A DNA stretch of 64,000 nucleotides from Allobranchiibius huperziae (GCF_013410455.1 NZ_JACCFW010000001.1:2930929-2994928), one strand, 5' to 3'; positions 26,541 through 36,463 are shown, numbered from the stretch's first letter. Program-made: numbers and translations. Notes: a model not told the origin generated them from the letters alone.

Positions 26541-27748
26541 CGCGGCACCCGCACCGACAGCCGGGTGCCCCGTCCGGGCCCGGTCTGCAGGTCCACCTGG
26601 CCCCCGACGGCATCGGCGCGGGACCTGATGCCTCCCAGACCGAACCCCAGGGGCGCAGCCGCGGGGTTGAAGCCGACACCGTCGTCACTCGTGCACAACG
26701 TGATGCAGTCGCCTCGCGTGTAGTCCAGGGTCACCCCGAACATCGTGGCGCCACTGTGTTTCCGGGAGTTGGTGAGGCACTCCTGTGCGATGCGCAGCAG
26801 GGCCGTCTCCACGGCGGGCCCAGCGCCCTGTGGCGGCCCCATCACGTCGAGACGACCCTCCATGGCGGTCGCCTGACGGATGGTGTGCACCAGTCGTTCC
26901 AGCGCCTGCACCAGCGTGTGACTGCTCACCGCGGACAGTTCGGCCACGATGATCCGTGCCTCGTCGAGGTTGTCCTGGGCGGTCGTCTCGATGAGGCGCA
27001 GCCGCTCGGCCACCCGGGCACCGTCGCCGCGCTCCTGCGCCAGCTGTGCCGCCCGGCTGAGCGCCACCACGGAGGTGAAGCCCTGCGCCAGGGTGTCGTG
27101 GATCTCCCCCGACAACCGCTCGCGCTCGGCGTGGATGCCCTCCAACCGCTGCGATCTCGCCAGTTCGGCCTGGGTGGCGCGCAACGTGTCGATGATCTCG
27201 GCACGCTCCTGCGACGTGCGGGCGATGGAGTCGACGAACCAGCCCATGCAGACGGCGAAGGCCCAGCCACCCCCGACGGTCGCGAGCACCACCAGGAAAG
27301 CCTTCGTGTCGGCCCCCGACCAGAGCCAGATCACCGCACCGAACACCACGAAACCCGCGGTCACCAGCCAGGTCGCAGCCGTCCGCTCCATCAGCGCCCA
27401 GGTCTGGGTCACGACCAGGAAGGCGCAGACCGTGCCCGCCTGGTAGGACCCGACGGTGATCATGATCGCGGCGCACCACGCGAGAACGGGGTAGACGGTG
27501 GATCCCGGCGGGTCGGCCGCGAAGCCGCGGCCACCTCGTACGCCGTATGCCGCGACGAGTGTCAGCACGCCCACCACCGCCACACCGAGCCGTGCACCGT
27601 GCACCGTCGTGAGCGCCAGGACCGGGACCGTGACGAGGCACCCCACCAGGTGCAGGACATGCCAGCCGCGGTTGCGACGCCACCAGGGCGAGGGCAGCGC
27701 GACACCGACCGCCCGCACAGCGCCCTGTCCGCTCACCGTCCCGATCAT
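26537..27748 (-). CDS. sensor histidine kinase (HisKA_3/NarX-DesK type)
   Basis: 403 residues. About five membrane helices (residues 30-170) precede a HisKA_3 dimerisation domain with phospho-acceptor His217 in GEIHDTLAQGFTSVV, then an HATPase domain with N-box ECLTNSRKHSGAT, G1 SDDGVGFNP and G2 GFGLGGIRSRADAVGG. There is no large extracytoplasmic domain, so it may sense membrane state or the linked transporter (inference). ATG at 27748 overlaps the permease stop; the longer upstream frame is spurious. Confidence 0.92.
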   Translation of the reverse strand: MIGTVSGQGAVRAVGVALPSPWWRRNRGWHVLHLVGCLVTVPVLALTTVHGARLGVAVVGVLTLVAAYGVRGGRGFAADPPGSTVYPVLAWCAAIMITVGSYQAGTVCAFLVVTQTWALMERTAATWLVTAGFVVFGAVIWLWSGADTKAFLVVLATVGGGWAFAVCMGWFVDSIARTSQERAEIIDTLRATQAELARSQRLEGIHAERERLSGEIHDTLAQGFTSVVALSRAAQLAQERGDGARVAERLRLIETTAQDNLDEARIIVAELSAVSSHTLVQALERLVHTIRQATAMEGRLDVMGPPQGAGPAVETALLRIAQECLTNSRKHSGATMFGVTLDYTRGDCITLCTSDDGVGFNPAAAPLGFGLGGIRSRADAVGGQVDLQTGPGRGTRLSVRVPR

Positions 27749-28551
27749 GCCGGACGCTTGGAGATCCAGCGGAAGGTGAGCAGAGCGACGACCAGCGCGG
27801 CCAGGCTCCAGCCACCGAGGACCAGGGCGGTCTCGGCGTGCTGCCAGCTGTGCGCGACCTCCTGGGAGCGCAGCGAATCGGGCAGGAACACCGACCGCTC
27901 GCCCTGCGCGATCCACTTGAGGGGGAAGACGGCGGCGATCTGCTGCAGCCACCGCGGCAGGTCGGGGTAGGACAGGTAGACCCCCGAGATGAACTGCAGG
28001 ATCAGAGCCGGAGCGACCACGATGGGCGTCGCGCTCCGCGCGTTGGGGATGAACGAGGAGTAGGCGATCCCGCAGATGGTGCCGGTGCCGACGCCGAGCG
28101 CGAACGTCCACGCGAAGGTCAGCCAGTGCTGCGCGTCGCTCGGCAGTTGGACCCGGAACACCGCCCACGCCACCAGGATCAGCAGCCCGAACTGCGCCGC
28201 CGAGGACACCAGCACCATCCCGATCTTGCCGAGGAAGTAGGACGCCGCCGGCAACGGAGTGCCCCGCAGTCGTTTGAGGGTGCCGTCGTCGCGTTCGGTC
28301 GCCACGCCGATGGCCATCGACTGGAAGCTGGTCAACAGCAGCCCTGCGGCCGTCATCGCGGGCAGGAAGTGACGGGCGGCGTTCACCCCCGGGGCGGCGT
28401 CCGCACCGCCGAACTGGTTACTGAAGACGGCGGAGAAGAGAGCCAGCATCAGCACGGGGAAGAGGAACACGAAGAACAGGGCCTCCCTCTCGCGCACGAA
28501 TTCGCGCAACTCGATGCCGGTCCGGTCGATGCCCAGGGTCAGGGTGCGCAT
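27745..28551 (-). CDS. ABC-2 type transporter permease
   Basis: 268 residues, six hydrophobic segments. ABC-2 features: REFVREREALFFVFLFPVLMLALFSAVF at the N-terminus and ERDDGTLKRLRGTPLPAASYFLGKI, the cytoplasmic coupling region of DrrB/NodJ-like permeases; LILQFISGVYLSYPDLPRWLQ near the end. Pairs with the ATPase just upstream to export a lipid, drug or peptide. Start at 28551 overlaps the ATPase stop. Confidence 0.92.
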   Translation of the reverse strand: MRTLTLGIDRTGIELREFVREREALFFVFLFPVLMLALFSAVFSNQFGGADAAPGVNAARHFLPAMTAAGLLLTSFQSMAIGVATERDDGTLKRLRGTPLPAASYFLGKIGMVLVSSAAQFGLLILVAWAVFRVQLPSDAQHWLTFAWTFALGVGTGTICGIAYSSFIPNARSATPIVVAPALILQFISGVYLSYPDLPRWLQQIAAVFPLKWIAQGERSVFLPDSLRSQEVAHSWQHAETALVLGGWSLAALVVALLTFRWISKRPA

Positions 28552-29411
28552 CAGAACTCCTCTCGGGTGGGGGTGGTGGCGGCGATCAGCCGCAGATAGG
28601 TGTCCTCGAGAGACGGGCGGCGTACCTGCAGGCCGGGCACCTCGGCACCGAGTTGCTCCTGGAGGCGTCGCACGGTCGCCGTGGGCGTGCTGGTCTGCTC
28701 CTCGCGTACGCCGTCCGCTGCGTGCCAACTCACGGTCGCCACCGCCGCCTCCCGCCCGCCGAGTGCCTGCGGCGTGTCCAGGGCCACCAGCCGGCCGTTC
28801 GCCATCACGGCCACCCGGTCGGCGAGGTGCTCGGCCTCCTCCAGGTAGTGCGTGGTGAGCAGGATGGTCGTGCCGTCGCGCGCCAGCCCGGCGATCAGCT
28901 CCCAGAACGCCCGTCGCGCCTCCGGGTCGAAACCCGTGGTGGGCTCGTCCAGGAAGAGCAGTTCGGGGGCGCCGATGATGCCGAGCGCGACATCCACCCG
29001 GCGCCGCAGACCTCCGCTCAGCGACCCGATCCGCTTGTCCGCGTGCTCGCCCAGCCCGACGACGTCCAGGGTCTCCCCGACGTCGCGGGGGGTGCTGTAG
29101 GAGCGCGCCACGCTCCGGACCACCTCCCGGGCGGTTAACGACCCCAGCCCGGTGCTCGTCTGCGCCACGATGCCGATCCGGTCCAGCCAGGACCGGCGGG
29201 CGCTCGGGGCGGCGCCCAGCACCGCCATCTGCCCGCCGTCCGGTGTCGTGTATCCCTCCAGCATCTCCACGGTCGTGGTCTTGCCGGCGCCGTTGGGCCC
29301 GAGCAGGGCGAGCACCTCTCCGTGCCGCACCTGCAGATCCAGGGCATCGACGGCGACCCGGTCGCCGTACCGCTTGCTCAGTCCCGTCGTGTCGATCGCG
29401 AGGTCAGCCAT
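28551..29411 (-). CDS. ABC transporter ATP-binding protein (DrrA-like)
   Basis: 286 residues with Walker A GPNGAGKTTT (about 38), Q-loop region IGIVAQTSTGLG, signature SLSGGLRRRVDVALGIIG, Walker B LLFLDEPTTGFDP and switch histidine LTTHYLEEAE. A C-terminal regulatory extension (about 60 residues) is typical of DrrA-type ATPases. First gene of ATPase-permease-kinase-regulator, all linked by 4-base or 1-base overlaps, which suggests a detoxification module sensing its own substrate. Confidence 0.94.
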   Translation of the reverse strand: MADLAIDTTGLSKRYGDRVAVDALDLQVRHGEVLALLGPNGAGKTTTVEMLEGYTTPDGGQMAVLGAAPSARRSWLDRIGIVAQTSTGLGSLTAREVVRSVARSYSTPRDVGETLDVVGLGEHADKRIGSLSGGLRRRVDVALGIIGAPELLFLDEPTTGFDPEARRAFWELIAGLARDGTTILLTTHYLEEAEHLADRVAVMANGRLVALDTPQALGGREAAVATVSWHAADGVREEQTSTPTATVRRLQEQLGAEVPGLQVRRPSLEDTYLRLIAATTPTREEF

Positions 29412-29463
29412 ATCGTCAGCATCGCGATCCGGCCGATGCCCGCGCGACGCCCGAACGGTCTAC

Positions 29464-29491
29464 TCGGCGTCCACCGATCGGTGGACGCCGA
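29464..29491. terminator. 28-base perfect palindrome
   Basis: TCGGCGTCCACCG, AT, CGGTGGACGCCGA: 28 bases fully self-complementary, 4 bases downstream of the lactone-oxidase stop (minus strand) and 53 bases upstream of the ABC ATPase start. Position favours a terminator of the upstream gene; an operator role is possible. Confidence 0.6.
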
Positions 29492-29495
29492 AGAC

Positions 29496-30788
29496 TCAGC
29501 CGAGGACGCGCTCGAGGTAGGGGTTACCGAAAACGCGACTCGGATCGAGCGCGTCGCGCAGCGCGACGAAGTCATCGAATCGTTCGTAGCGCGAACGCAG
29601 TTCAGCGGCGTCCAGGTCGTGCATCTTGCCCCAGTGCGGCCGCGCGTCGTGGTCGCGCAGCATCGACCAGAACGCCTCGAAGTACGCGCGGTGGTCACGT
29701 CGGTGGTACTGGTGCACCGCGACGTACCCCGTCTCCCGCCCGTACGCCGTCGACAGCCACAGGTCGTCGGCCGCCGCGAACCGCACCTCGACGGGGAACG
29801 GGATCCGCGCGTCGTGCCGGTCGCACCAGGTGCGCAGCTGACGCAGCAGATCCGGCACCGCCGCGCGCGGCACGCTGTACTCGCTCTCCCGGAAACGCAC
29901 CGTGCGGCGGGTGGCGAAGACGTCGTACGACGTGTCGGTGTAGGTGCGCGCCGAGAGCGCCCGGGCGACGACCTGGTTGGCGGCAGGCGTCAGCCGCGGC
30001 ACGCGGGTGAGCAGGCGGTTGACGCCCTCGAAGACGGTGTTGGACAGCAGGTCGTCGTCGAGCCGCGCGCGCCACGCGGGCAGGGGGTCGCGGCGCGCGA
30101 CGTCGGCCACCCTGGTGTTGGTCTTGGTCTGCACCCGATCGGTGTGCGGGAACCAGTAGAACTCGAAATGGTCTGCGGCATCGACGGTCTCGTCCAGTGA
30201 CGCCAACACGGAGTCGAGCACATCCGGCTGCTCGTGCGCCTGCAACAGGAACGACGGGACGCATTGGATCTGCAACGCCGTCACGATCCCGAGCGCGCCG
30301 AGCGACAGCGCGACACCGCCCCACTCGGGGTCGTCGCGGTCGTATCGCCGCACCTCTCCGTCGGCCGTCACCAGCTCCACTCCGGTGAGCTGACCGGCCA
30401 GCCCGGTGTACGCCGCGCCGGTCCCGTGGGTGCCCGTCGACACGGCCCCGGCGATGGTCTGCCGGTCGATGTCGCCCATGTTCGTGAGCGCGAGGCCCTC
30501 CCTGGCGAGCAGCGGCCCGAGCACGTGCAGCGGCGTACCGGCACCGACCCACACCCGCGCCGTCTCGCGGTCGACCGCCCGCACTCCGCTCAGGCGGTCC
30601 ACTCGCACGAGCACGTCCGTCGCCTCGGCGATCGCGGTGAAGGAGTGGCCAGAGCCGACCACCTTGAGCGCGCCCCCGGAGGCTGCCGTCATCCGGCACA
30701 GCTCCTGCGCGTGCGGCACGTCGCGCACCATCACCTCGGCGCGCGGCGTTGCACGCACGGTGCCCGCCCAGTTCGTCCACTCCGCCAC
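29496..30788 (-). CDS. FAD-linked sugar-1,4-lactone oxidase (ALO/GULO family)
   Basis: 430 residues. N-terminal PCMH-type FAD domain with GSGHSFTAIA (the histidine is the covalent flavin site in this family), MGDIDRQTIAGAVSTGTHGTG; C-terminal ALO domain with FEFYWFPHTD, VEVRFAAADDLWLS and PHWGKMH. Homologues oxidise L-gulono- or D-arabinono-1,4-lactone. Start codon GTG at 30788 follows AGGAGG. Neighbouring DSD1-like gene is a frequent partner in actinobacteria (from memory), but the joint pathway is unclear. Confidence 0.92.
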   Translation of the reverse strand: MAEWTNWAGTVRATPRAEVMVRDVPHAQELCRMTAASGGALKVVGSGHSFTAIAEATDVLVRVDRLSGVRAVDRETARVWVGAGTPLHVLGPLLAREGLALTNMGDIDRQTIAGAVSTGTHGTGAAYTGLAGQLTGVELVTADGEVRRYDRDDPEWGGVALSLGALGIVTALQIQCVPSFLLQAHEQPDVLDSVLASLDETVDAADHFEFYWFPHTDRVQTKTNTRVADVARRDPLPAWRARLDDDLLSNTVFEGVNRLLTRVPRLTPAANQVVARALSARTYTDTSYDVFATRRTVRFRESEYSVPRAAVPDLLRQLRTWCDRHDARIPFPVEVRFAAADDLWLSTAYGRETGYVAVHQYHRRDHRAYFEAFWSMLRDHDARPHWGKMHDLDAAELRSRYERFDDFVALRDALDPSRVFGNPYLERVLG

Positions 30789-30839
30789 CGGTACCTCCTG
30801 TGCTCCTCGATCCGTCCCGGACCTGCTGACCCGGCTGAG

Positions 30840-30901
30840 CTGACGGTGTTCACGTTCGTTGACGCCGTTCGAACGCCGTCAACGAACGCGAACGCCGTCA
30901 G
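30840..30901. repeat. 62-bp palindromic repeat, family A copy 2
   Basis: 31-base halves 30840-30870 and 30871-30901 are inverted copies with three mismatches and match copy 1 (7349-7410) closely, including the following CGTGC. It lies 3' of the PLP-enzyme gene and 5' of the lactone oxidase. Confidence 0.85.
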
Positions 30902-30924
30902 CGTGCACCCCGGGGCGACAGCTG

Positions 30925-32133
30925 TCAGCCGAAAGTGCGCCCCTCACCTCGGTACGTCAGCGCCCGCTGCACCACCGCACCGTCGCGCACCAGCAGCAGT
31001 TCGTCGAACCGCTCGCACATCTCACCGGCCTTGGCGTAGCGGAACCACACGGGATCGCCCACCCGCAGCGACCGGGCGCCCGGCCCGCGCAGCGGGGTCT
31101 GCACCTCCCCCGCGCCCTCCTGCCCGAAGTACGAGAGACCCTGCGGGTGCACCGGTTTCGGTGTGCGGGACTTCGACGCCGGGCCGGACGCGACGTACCC
31201 GCCCGCGAAGGTGACGGCGACGGCGGGCGTCGGCTTGCGCACCACGGGCGACACGAAGTACGCCGCCGGCGTCAGGCCGCTGTCGTCGTAGGAGTCGAAG
31301 AGGGTCGGCGTGAAGAGGCCCGAACCCGCGGCGATCTCGGTCACCGACGGGTCGCGCCGGGTGGCCGCGATGCTGCCGGTGCCTCCGCCGTTGACGAACT
31401 CCAGCGGCGAGATCTCTGCGACGGCCCGCACGATCTCCGTGCGCCGCGGCAGCAACTGCGCCATCGAGCGGAGCTTCATCGCGCGGACGACGCGGCTGCT
31501 GTCGGGCACGCCCGCCACCTGGGCCTCGTAGAACATCAGCCCGACCAGCGTCACTCCGGGGGTGTCCGCCACCAGCCGGGCGATACGACACACCTCCTGC
31601 GTGGTGTGCACGCTGGAGCGGTGCACGCCGAGGTGCAGGCGACCGATCCGCAGCGACGCGTCCACGTCGATGCACACCCGCAACGGGGTCGTGCCCGCGG
31701 CGGCCGCGAGCATCGCCACGTGCTCGGGCAGATCCACCATGAAGGTGACCTGTTCCGCCAGCGACGGCGCCGCCGCCGTATCGGCGATGGTCTCGGAGTC
31801 GACCGTGGGATAGCCGACCACCACGTCGCGCACGCCGCACGACACCAGCCAGGCGGCCTCGGCGGCGGAGTAGGCGAGCACCCCGGAGAAGCCGGGCGAC
31901 TCCAGCGCCCGCTCGATCAGCGCGCGGCAGCGCACCGACTTGGAGGCCAGCCGCAGCGGCCTCCCCTGCGCCCTCGCCACCATGGCGGCGAGGTTGGCGT
32001 CGAACGCGTCGAGGTCGACCACCGCGGTCGGAGCCGCGGGCGCCGGCACCGACGACCACAGGTCGCCGCCCGGCACGCCCGACTCCGTCCGGACACGGCC
32101 CACCCGCGGGCGGGAGGGTTCGTGCGCGGACAC
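30925..32133 (-). CDS. DSD1/alanine-racemase-fold PLP enzyme (amino acid deaminase/aldolase)
   Basis: 402 residues. Fold-type III PLP barrel: AVVDLDAFDANLAAMV, the lysine-bearing RLASKSVRC (PLP Schiff base at about residue 65), VCIDVDASLRIGRLHLGVHRSS, and FVNGGGTGSI (phosphate loop). C-terminal beta domain as in D-threonine aldolase/D-serine dehydratase. Substrate undetermined. GTG at 32133, just 4 bases after the polyprenyl-synthase stop, so probably co-transcribed with it. Confidence 0.87.
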   Translation of the reverse strand: MSAHEPSRPRVGRVRTESGVPGGDLWSSVPAPAAPTAVVDLDAFDANLAAMVARAQGRPLRLASKSVRCRALIERALESPGFSGVLAYSAAEAAWLVSCGVRDVVVGYPTVDSETIADTAAAPSLAEQVTFMVDLPEHVAMLAAAAGTTPLRVCIDVDASLRIGRLHLGVHRSSVHTTQEVCRIARLVADTPGVTLVGLMFYEAQVAGVPDSSRVVRAMKLRSMAQLLPRRTEIVRAVAEISPLEFVNGGGTGSIAATRRDPSVTEIAAGSGLFTPTLFDSYDDSGLTPAAYFVSPVVRKPTPAVAVTFAGGYVASGPASKSRTPKPVHPQGLSYFGQEGAGEVQTPLRGPGARSLRVGDPVWFRYAKAGEMCERFDELLLVRDGAVVQRALTYRGEGRTFG

Positions 32134-32137
32134 CGGG

Positions 32138-33121
32138 TCAGACCGTGCGCTCGGCCACGGAGATCGGCAGGGCCCGCAGGGCCTGTACGGCGTCCCCGTC
32201 GGGCAGGTCCGCGAGCAGGTCGGCCGCCTGGTTCGCGACGGACATCGTGTGGTCGCGCGCCTGCTGCATGGCCTTGTGCGCCCGCAGCAGACCGAGCGCC
32301 TCGTCCAGCTCGGCGGGATCGGAGATTGGGCGCGACAGCAGCTGCTGCAGGCGCGCGTCGTTCGGGTCGGCCGACGATCGCACGTAGAGGACCGGCAGCG
32401 TGGTGACGCCCTCGCGCAGGTCGGTGCCGGCCTTCTTGCCGGACTCCTCCTGGTCGGAGGTGATGTCGATCAGGTCGTCGGACAGTTGGAAGACCATGCC
32501 GAGCAGCTCGCCGTACCGCACTACGCGCTCGATCGTCGTGGCCGGGAGGCCGCTGAAGATCCCGCCGTAGCGCGCGGCCAGCGAGATCAACGAGCCCGTC
32601 TTGTCCTCCAGCACCCGCAGGTAGTAGGCCATCGGGTCCTGACCCTCGGGCGCCTGCCGGTCGTCCTCGATCTGTCCCGCGCACAGCCGCACGAAGGTGT
32701 CGGCCTGGATCCGCACGGCTTCGGCACCGAGACCGGCGACCAGCTGGGAGGCCCGCCCGAAGAGCAGGTCGCCGATGAGGATCGCGGTGGAGTTGTCGTA
32801 GACGACATTGGCCGCGGTCACCCCGCGCCGCAGCGTCGCCTCGTCCATCACGTCGTCGTGGTAGAGCGACGCGAGGTGGGTCAGCTCGACCCCGGCAGCG
32901 GCGTCGATGACGCGCTCGTTGCACCCGGTGCCGAGCTCGCTCACGAGCAGGGTCAGCAGCGGCCGGAACCGCTTGCCCCCCGCGTCCAGCAGGTGCCGGG
33001 AAGCGCCGGCGATGAACGGCTCGTCGTGCCGCAGCACCTCGCGCAGTCGTTGGTCGACCAGCTCCAGCCCGTCGCTCAACCGTTGGTCGAAGGCGCTGTC
33101 GAGGCCGGGTACGACGGTCAC
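32138..33121 (-). CDS. long-chain trans-polyprenyl diphosphate synthase
   Basis: 327 residues with both aspartate-rich motifs: FARM HDDVMDEATLRRG and SARM QLSDDLIDITSD, plus GGKRFRP for IPP binding. Small residues before the first motif (LTHLASLYHDD) fit long-chain (C35-C45) synthases. It supplies the menaquinone side chain. Located 10 bases downstream of nuoN, so it can be transcribed with the whole nuo operon, tying quinone supply to complex I. GTG start at 33121. Confidence 0.93.
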   Translation of the reverse strand: MTVVPGLDSAFDQRLSDGLELVDQRLREVLRHDEPFIAGASRHLLDAGGKRFRPLLTLLVSELGTGCNERVIDAAAGVELTHLASLYHDDVMDEATLRRGVTAANVVYDNSTAILIGDLLFGRASQLVAGLGAEAVRIQADTFVRLCAGQIEDDRQAPEGQDPMAYYLRVLEDKTGSLISLAARYGGIFSGLPATTIERVVRYGELLGMVFQLSDDLIDITSDQEESGKKAGTDLREGVTTLPVLYVRSSADPNDARLQQLLSRPISDPAELDEALGLLRAHKAMQQARDHTMSVANQAADLLADLPDGDAVQALRALPISVAERTV

Positions 33122-33131
33122 TCCGGTGACC

Positions 33132-34679
33132 TCATCGCATGAACTGCGAGTAGTTGTGCGCCATGTCCAGCAGCGGCGTCGGGAAGACGCCGAGGGCCAC
33201 GGTGAGCACGGCCGCGACGGTCACGGCGATGCCGGTGAGCGCCGACGGGGTGAGCACGACGGTGTCGCCGGTGGGCTCGGAGAAGTACATGAGCACGATG
33301 ACCCGCACGTAGACGAAGGCGGCGACGGCGCTGAAGATCACACCGATCAGCGCCAGCCAGGTGCCGCCGTGGCCGACGGCAGCGGAGAAGATCGCGTACT
33401 TCGCGGTGAAGAGCGAGGTCAGCGGGATTCCGGCGAAGGCGATCATCATCAGCGCCATGAGCGCCGCGACGACCGGACTCGTCTTGCCCAGGCCGGCCCA
33501 CTGCGACAGGTGAGTCGCCTCGTTGCCGCCCGAGCGCACCATCGCCACCAGCGCGAAGGCGGCGATCGTGGCGAACCCGTAGGTGATGACGTAGACGATC
33601 GTGCCGGACACGGCCTGCCGGTCGAGCGCGACGACGCCGACGAGGATGAAGCCCGCCTGGGTGATCGAGCTGTACGCGAGCAGGCGCTTGATGTCGGTCT
33701 GGGTCACCGAGAGCACCGCGCCGACGACCATCGTGAGGATGGCGACGACCACGACGATCGGCTGCCAGTTCCACTTCATCCCGGGGAACGCCACGTAGAA
33801 GACGCGCAGGAACGCGCCGAACGCCGCGACCTTGGTGCAGGCGGCCATGAAACCGGCCACCGGGGTCGGGGCGCCCTGGTAGGCGTCCGGGGTCCAGGAG
33901 TGGAAGGGCACCGCGCCGATCTTGAAGAGCAGGCCGACCGCGACGAGGAAGATGCCGGGGATCAGGATCCCGTCCCGGCCGCTGCCGGTCGAGACGGCCG
34001 ACGCGATCGTGCTGAAGTTCAGCGACCCGGCGTACCCGAAGACGAGGGCGGCACCGAACAGGAAGAATGCCGAGGAGAACGCGCCGAGCAGGAAGTACTT
34101 CATCGACGCCTCCTGCGACAGCAGGCGGCGGCGCCGGGCGAGCCCGGTCAGGATGTAGAGCGGCAGCGAGAGCACCTCGAGCGCGATGAAGACCGTCAGC
34201 AGGTCACCTGCGGCGGGGAAGAGCATCATGCCGCCGACCGCGAAGAGCACCAGCGGGAAGACCTCGGTGGAGGTCGCGCCGAGGCGCACCGCGTTGGTCT
34301 CCATGGGCGACCCGGGCACGGACGCGCCGGACTGGGTGAAGGCGTCGATCGAGGAGCTGTCGAAGCGCTCCGCCATCACCAGCACAGCGAGGAAGGACAG
34401 CACCAGGACGGTGCCCTGGAACATCAGGGCCGGGCCGTCGATGACGACCGATCCCCCGGCGGTGATCGCCTTGTGGTCGCGCGCGCTGAAGATCAGCGTG
34501 AGGAACGCGGCGAGCAGCCCGAGCAGCGTGACGGCCACCTGGACGACGTACCGCGACCTGCGCGGCACGAACGCCTCGATGACCACGCCGAGCATGGCGA
34601 CGCCGAAGATCACCAGCATCGGTACGACGGCGGCGTACTCGATCTTGGTCTGGGAGAAGCCGGTGGCGGCGGCGATCAC
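33132..34679 (-). CDS. nuoN: NADH-quinone oxidoreductase subunit N
   Basis: 515 residues, antiporter-like membrane subunit. Features: KYFLLGAFSSAFFLFGAALVFGY, VGLLFKIGAVPFHSWTPDAYQGAPTPVAGFM (channel lysine), DIKRLLAYSSITQAGFILVG and SLFTAKYAIFSAAV. Last nuo gene of the 14-gene operon. GTG start at 34679 overlaps nuoM by four bases. Confidence 0.96.
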   Translation of the reverse strand: MIAAATGFSQTKIEYAAVVPMLVIFGVAMLGVVIEAFVPRRSRYVVQVAVTLLGLLAAFLTLIFSARDHKAITAGGSVVIDGPALMFQGTVLVLSFLAVLVMAERFDSSSIDAFTQSGASVPGSPMETNAVRLGATSTEVFPLVLFAVGGMMLFPAAGDLLTVFIALEVLSLPLYILTGLARRRRLLSQEASMKYFLLGAFSSAFFLFGAALVFGYAGSLNFSTIASAVSTGSGRDGILIPGIFLVAVGLLFKIGAVPFHSWTPDAYQGAPTPVAGFMAACTKVAAFGAFLRVFYVAFPGMKWNWQPIVVVVAILTMVVGAVLSVTQTDIKRLLAYSSITQAGFILVGVVALDRQAVSGTIVYVITYGFATIAAFALVAMVRSGGNEATHLSQWAGLGKTSPVVAALMALMMIAFAGIPLTSLFTAKYAIFSAAVGHGGTWLALIGVIFSAVAAFVYVRVIVLMYFSEPTGDTVVLTPSALTGIAVTVAAVLTVALGVFPTPLLDMAHNYSQFMR

Positions 34680-36463
34680 TTCGAGTTCACCTGACTAGTC
34701 GGGACGCTGGGCGCCGGGTCGTGCATCTGGACCAGATTCATCGTGGCGTTCGTGGCGGGACGCAGCACGTCGAGCACCGGCTTGGGGTAGAAGCCCAGCG
34801 CGACGATGATCGCCACGAGGACACCCGCGACGACCCGCTCCCGCAGGTCGAGGTCGGGTACGACGAGCACCCGCCCGCGCGCAGCTGCGTGACCCGTCGG
34901 CGCGTGGCCGGCGGCGTGGGCACCGTGCTGGTCGCCCTCGTCGGACGCGGCGTACTCGCCGTGCTCACTGTGCTCGCCGTGCACCGAGGCGTGCGGGCCG
35001 TCGGCCTGACCGGCCTGGGTCGCGACGCTGCCGCCACCGGCGGGTACGAGTTCGCCTGCACGACCGTCGCCTCCACCGTGTTCTCCGGGCTCGCCATCGC
35101 CGGCCTCGTGCGCCAGCGGCGCCGGACCCGTGAAGACGTTCTTGTAGAGCAGCAGCACGTAGAGCGCGGCCAGGATGACGCCGACGGCTGCGACGCCGCC
35201 CGCGACCTTGTAGCGCTGGAAGGTGCCGGCCATGACCAGGAACTCGGAGATGAACGAGTTCATCCCGGGCAGGGACAGCGCGGACAGTCCGGCGATCAGC
35301 ATCACACCGGCGAGCACGGGCGTGACCCGCTGCCAGCCGCCGTAGTCGCGGATGTCGCGGCTCTTGCCGCGCACGACGAGGAAGCCGCCGAAGAGGAAGA
35401 GCGCCGCGGTGGTGAAGCCGTGGTTGACCATGTAGAGGTCCGACCCGGCCTCGGACGTGCTCGTCATCGCGAAGATGCCGAGGACGATGAAGCCGAAGTG
35501 GCTGATCGAGGTGTAGGCGATCAACCGCATGATGTCGGTCTGTCCGATCGCGACCAGCGCGCCGTAGATGATCGAGATCAGCGCCAGCACGATGATCACC
35601 GGCGTGGCCCACTTGCTGGCGTCGGGGAACAGCTGCAGGCAGAACCGGATCATCCCGAAGGTGCCGACCTTGTCGAGCACGCCGACGAGGAGTACGGCGG
35701 TCGCGGGGCGGCTCTCGGACGCGGCGTCGGGCAGCCAGGTGTGCACCGGCCACATCGGCGCCTTCACCGCGAACGCGAAGAAGAAGCCGAGGAAGAGCCA
35801 GCGACCCGGCCAGGTGCCGAGGTGCAGCCCGGTGAGGTTGGACAGCAGGAAACCCTGGTGCCCGCCCGGACCGTAGTTGTAGAGCGCGATGACGGCGATC
35901 AGCATCACGAAGCCGCCGAGCAGGCTGAAGAGCAGGAACTTCACCGCGGCGTACTGCCGGCGGGCGCCGCCGTAGGACCCGATCAGGAAGTAGACCGGGA
36001 TCAGCATCGCCTCGAAGAAGACGTAGAAGAGGAAGACGTCGGTGGCGGAGAAGACCCCGACCATGAACGTCTCCAGCACCAGCATCAGCGCGAAGTAGTT
36101 CTGCATCCGGCGGGTGCCGTCGGCGGGCACGTCGCGCCACGCCGCGAGCAGCGAGACGGGCACGAGCACCAGGCTCATCAGGATCAGCGCGAGCGCGAGC
36201 CCGTCGATGCCGACCTGGTAGGAGACGCCGAACTGACGGATCCACTCGTGCGTCTCGACGAACTGGAACTGGTGGTCGGTGGTGCCGGTCTTGAACTGCG
36301 TCCACATCGCGATGCCGACCACGAGCGCGGCCAGCGAACCGACCAGGGCGACCGGACGAGCCGCGCGGCCCGCGACGCCGGTGGGCAGCGCGAAGACGAC
36401 GACCGCGGTCACCAGAGGGATGAGGCCGAGCACCGTCAGCCAGGGAAAGCTCGAAGTCATCAC
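34676..36463 (-). CDS. nuoM: NADH-quinone oxidoreductase subunit M
   Basis: 595 residues. NuoM motifs: [20 protein letters not shown] (channel glutamate), [29 protein letters not shown] and [21 protein letters not shown] hydrophilic insert of about 85 residues (446-532) with ten histidines (for example [21 protein letters not shown]) lies before the last helix, an unusual loop. Start GTG at 36463 or the ATG one codon later; either overlaps the nuoL stop. Confidence 0.95.
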   Translation of the reverse strand: MMTSSFPWLTVLGLIPLVTAVVVFALPTGVAGRAARPVALVGSLAALVVGIAMWTQFKTGTTDHQFQFVETHEWIRQFGVSYQVGIDGLALALILMSLVLVPVSLLAAWRDVPADGTRRMQNYFALMLVLETFMVGVFSATDVFLFYVFFEAMLIPVYFLIGSYGGARRQYAAVKFLLFSLLGGFVMLIAVIALYNYGPGGHQGFLLSNLTGLHLGTWPGRWLFLGFFFAFAVKAPMWPVHTWLPDAASESRPATAVLLVGVLDKVGTFGMIRFCLQLFPDASKWATPVIIVLALISIIYGALVAIGQTDIMRLIAYTSISHFGFIVLGIFAMTSTSEAGSDLYMVNHGFTTAALFLFGGFLVVRGKSRDIRDYGGWQRVTPVLAGVMLIAGLSALSLPGMNSFISEFLVMAGTFQRYKVAGGVAAVGVILAALYVLLLYKNVFTGPAPLAHEAGDGEPGEHGGGDGRAGELVPAGGGSVATQAGQADGPHASVHGEHSEHGEYAASDEGDQHGAHAAGHAPTGHAAARGRVLVVPDLDLRERVVAGVLVAIIVALGFYPKPVLDVLRPATNATMNLVQMHDPAPSVPTSQVNSK

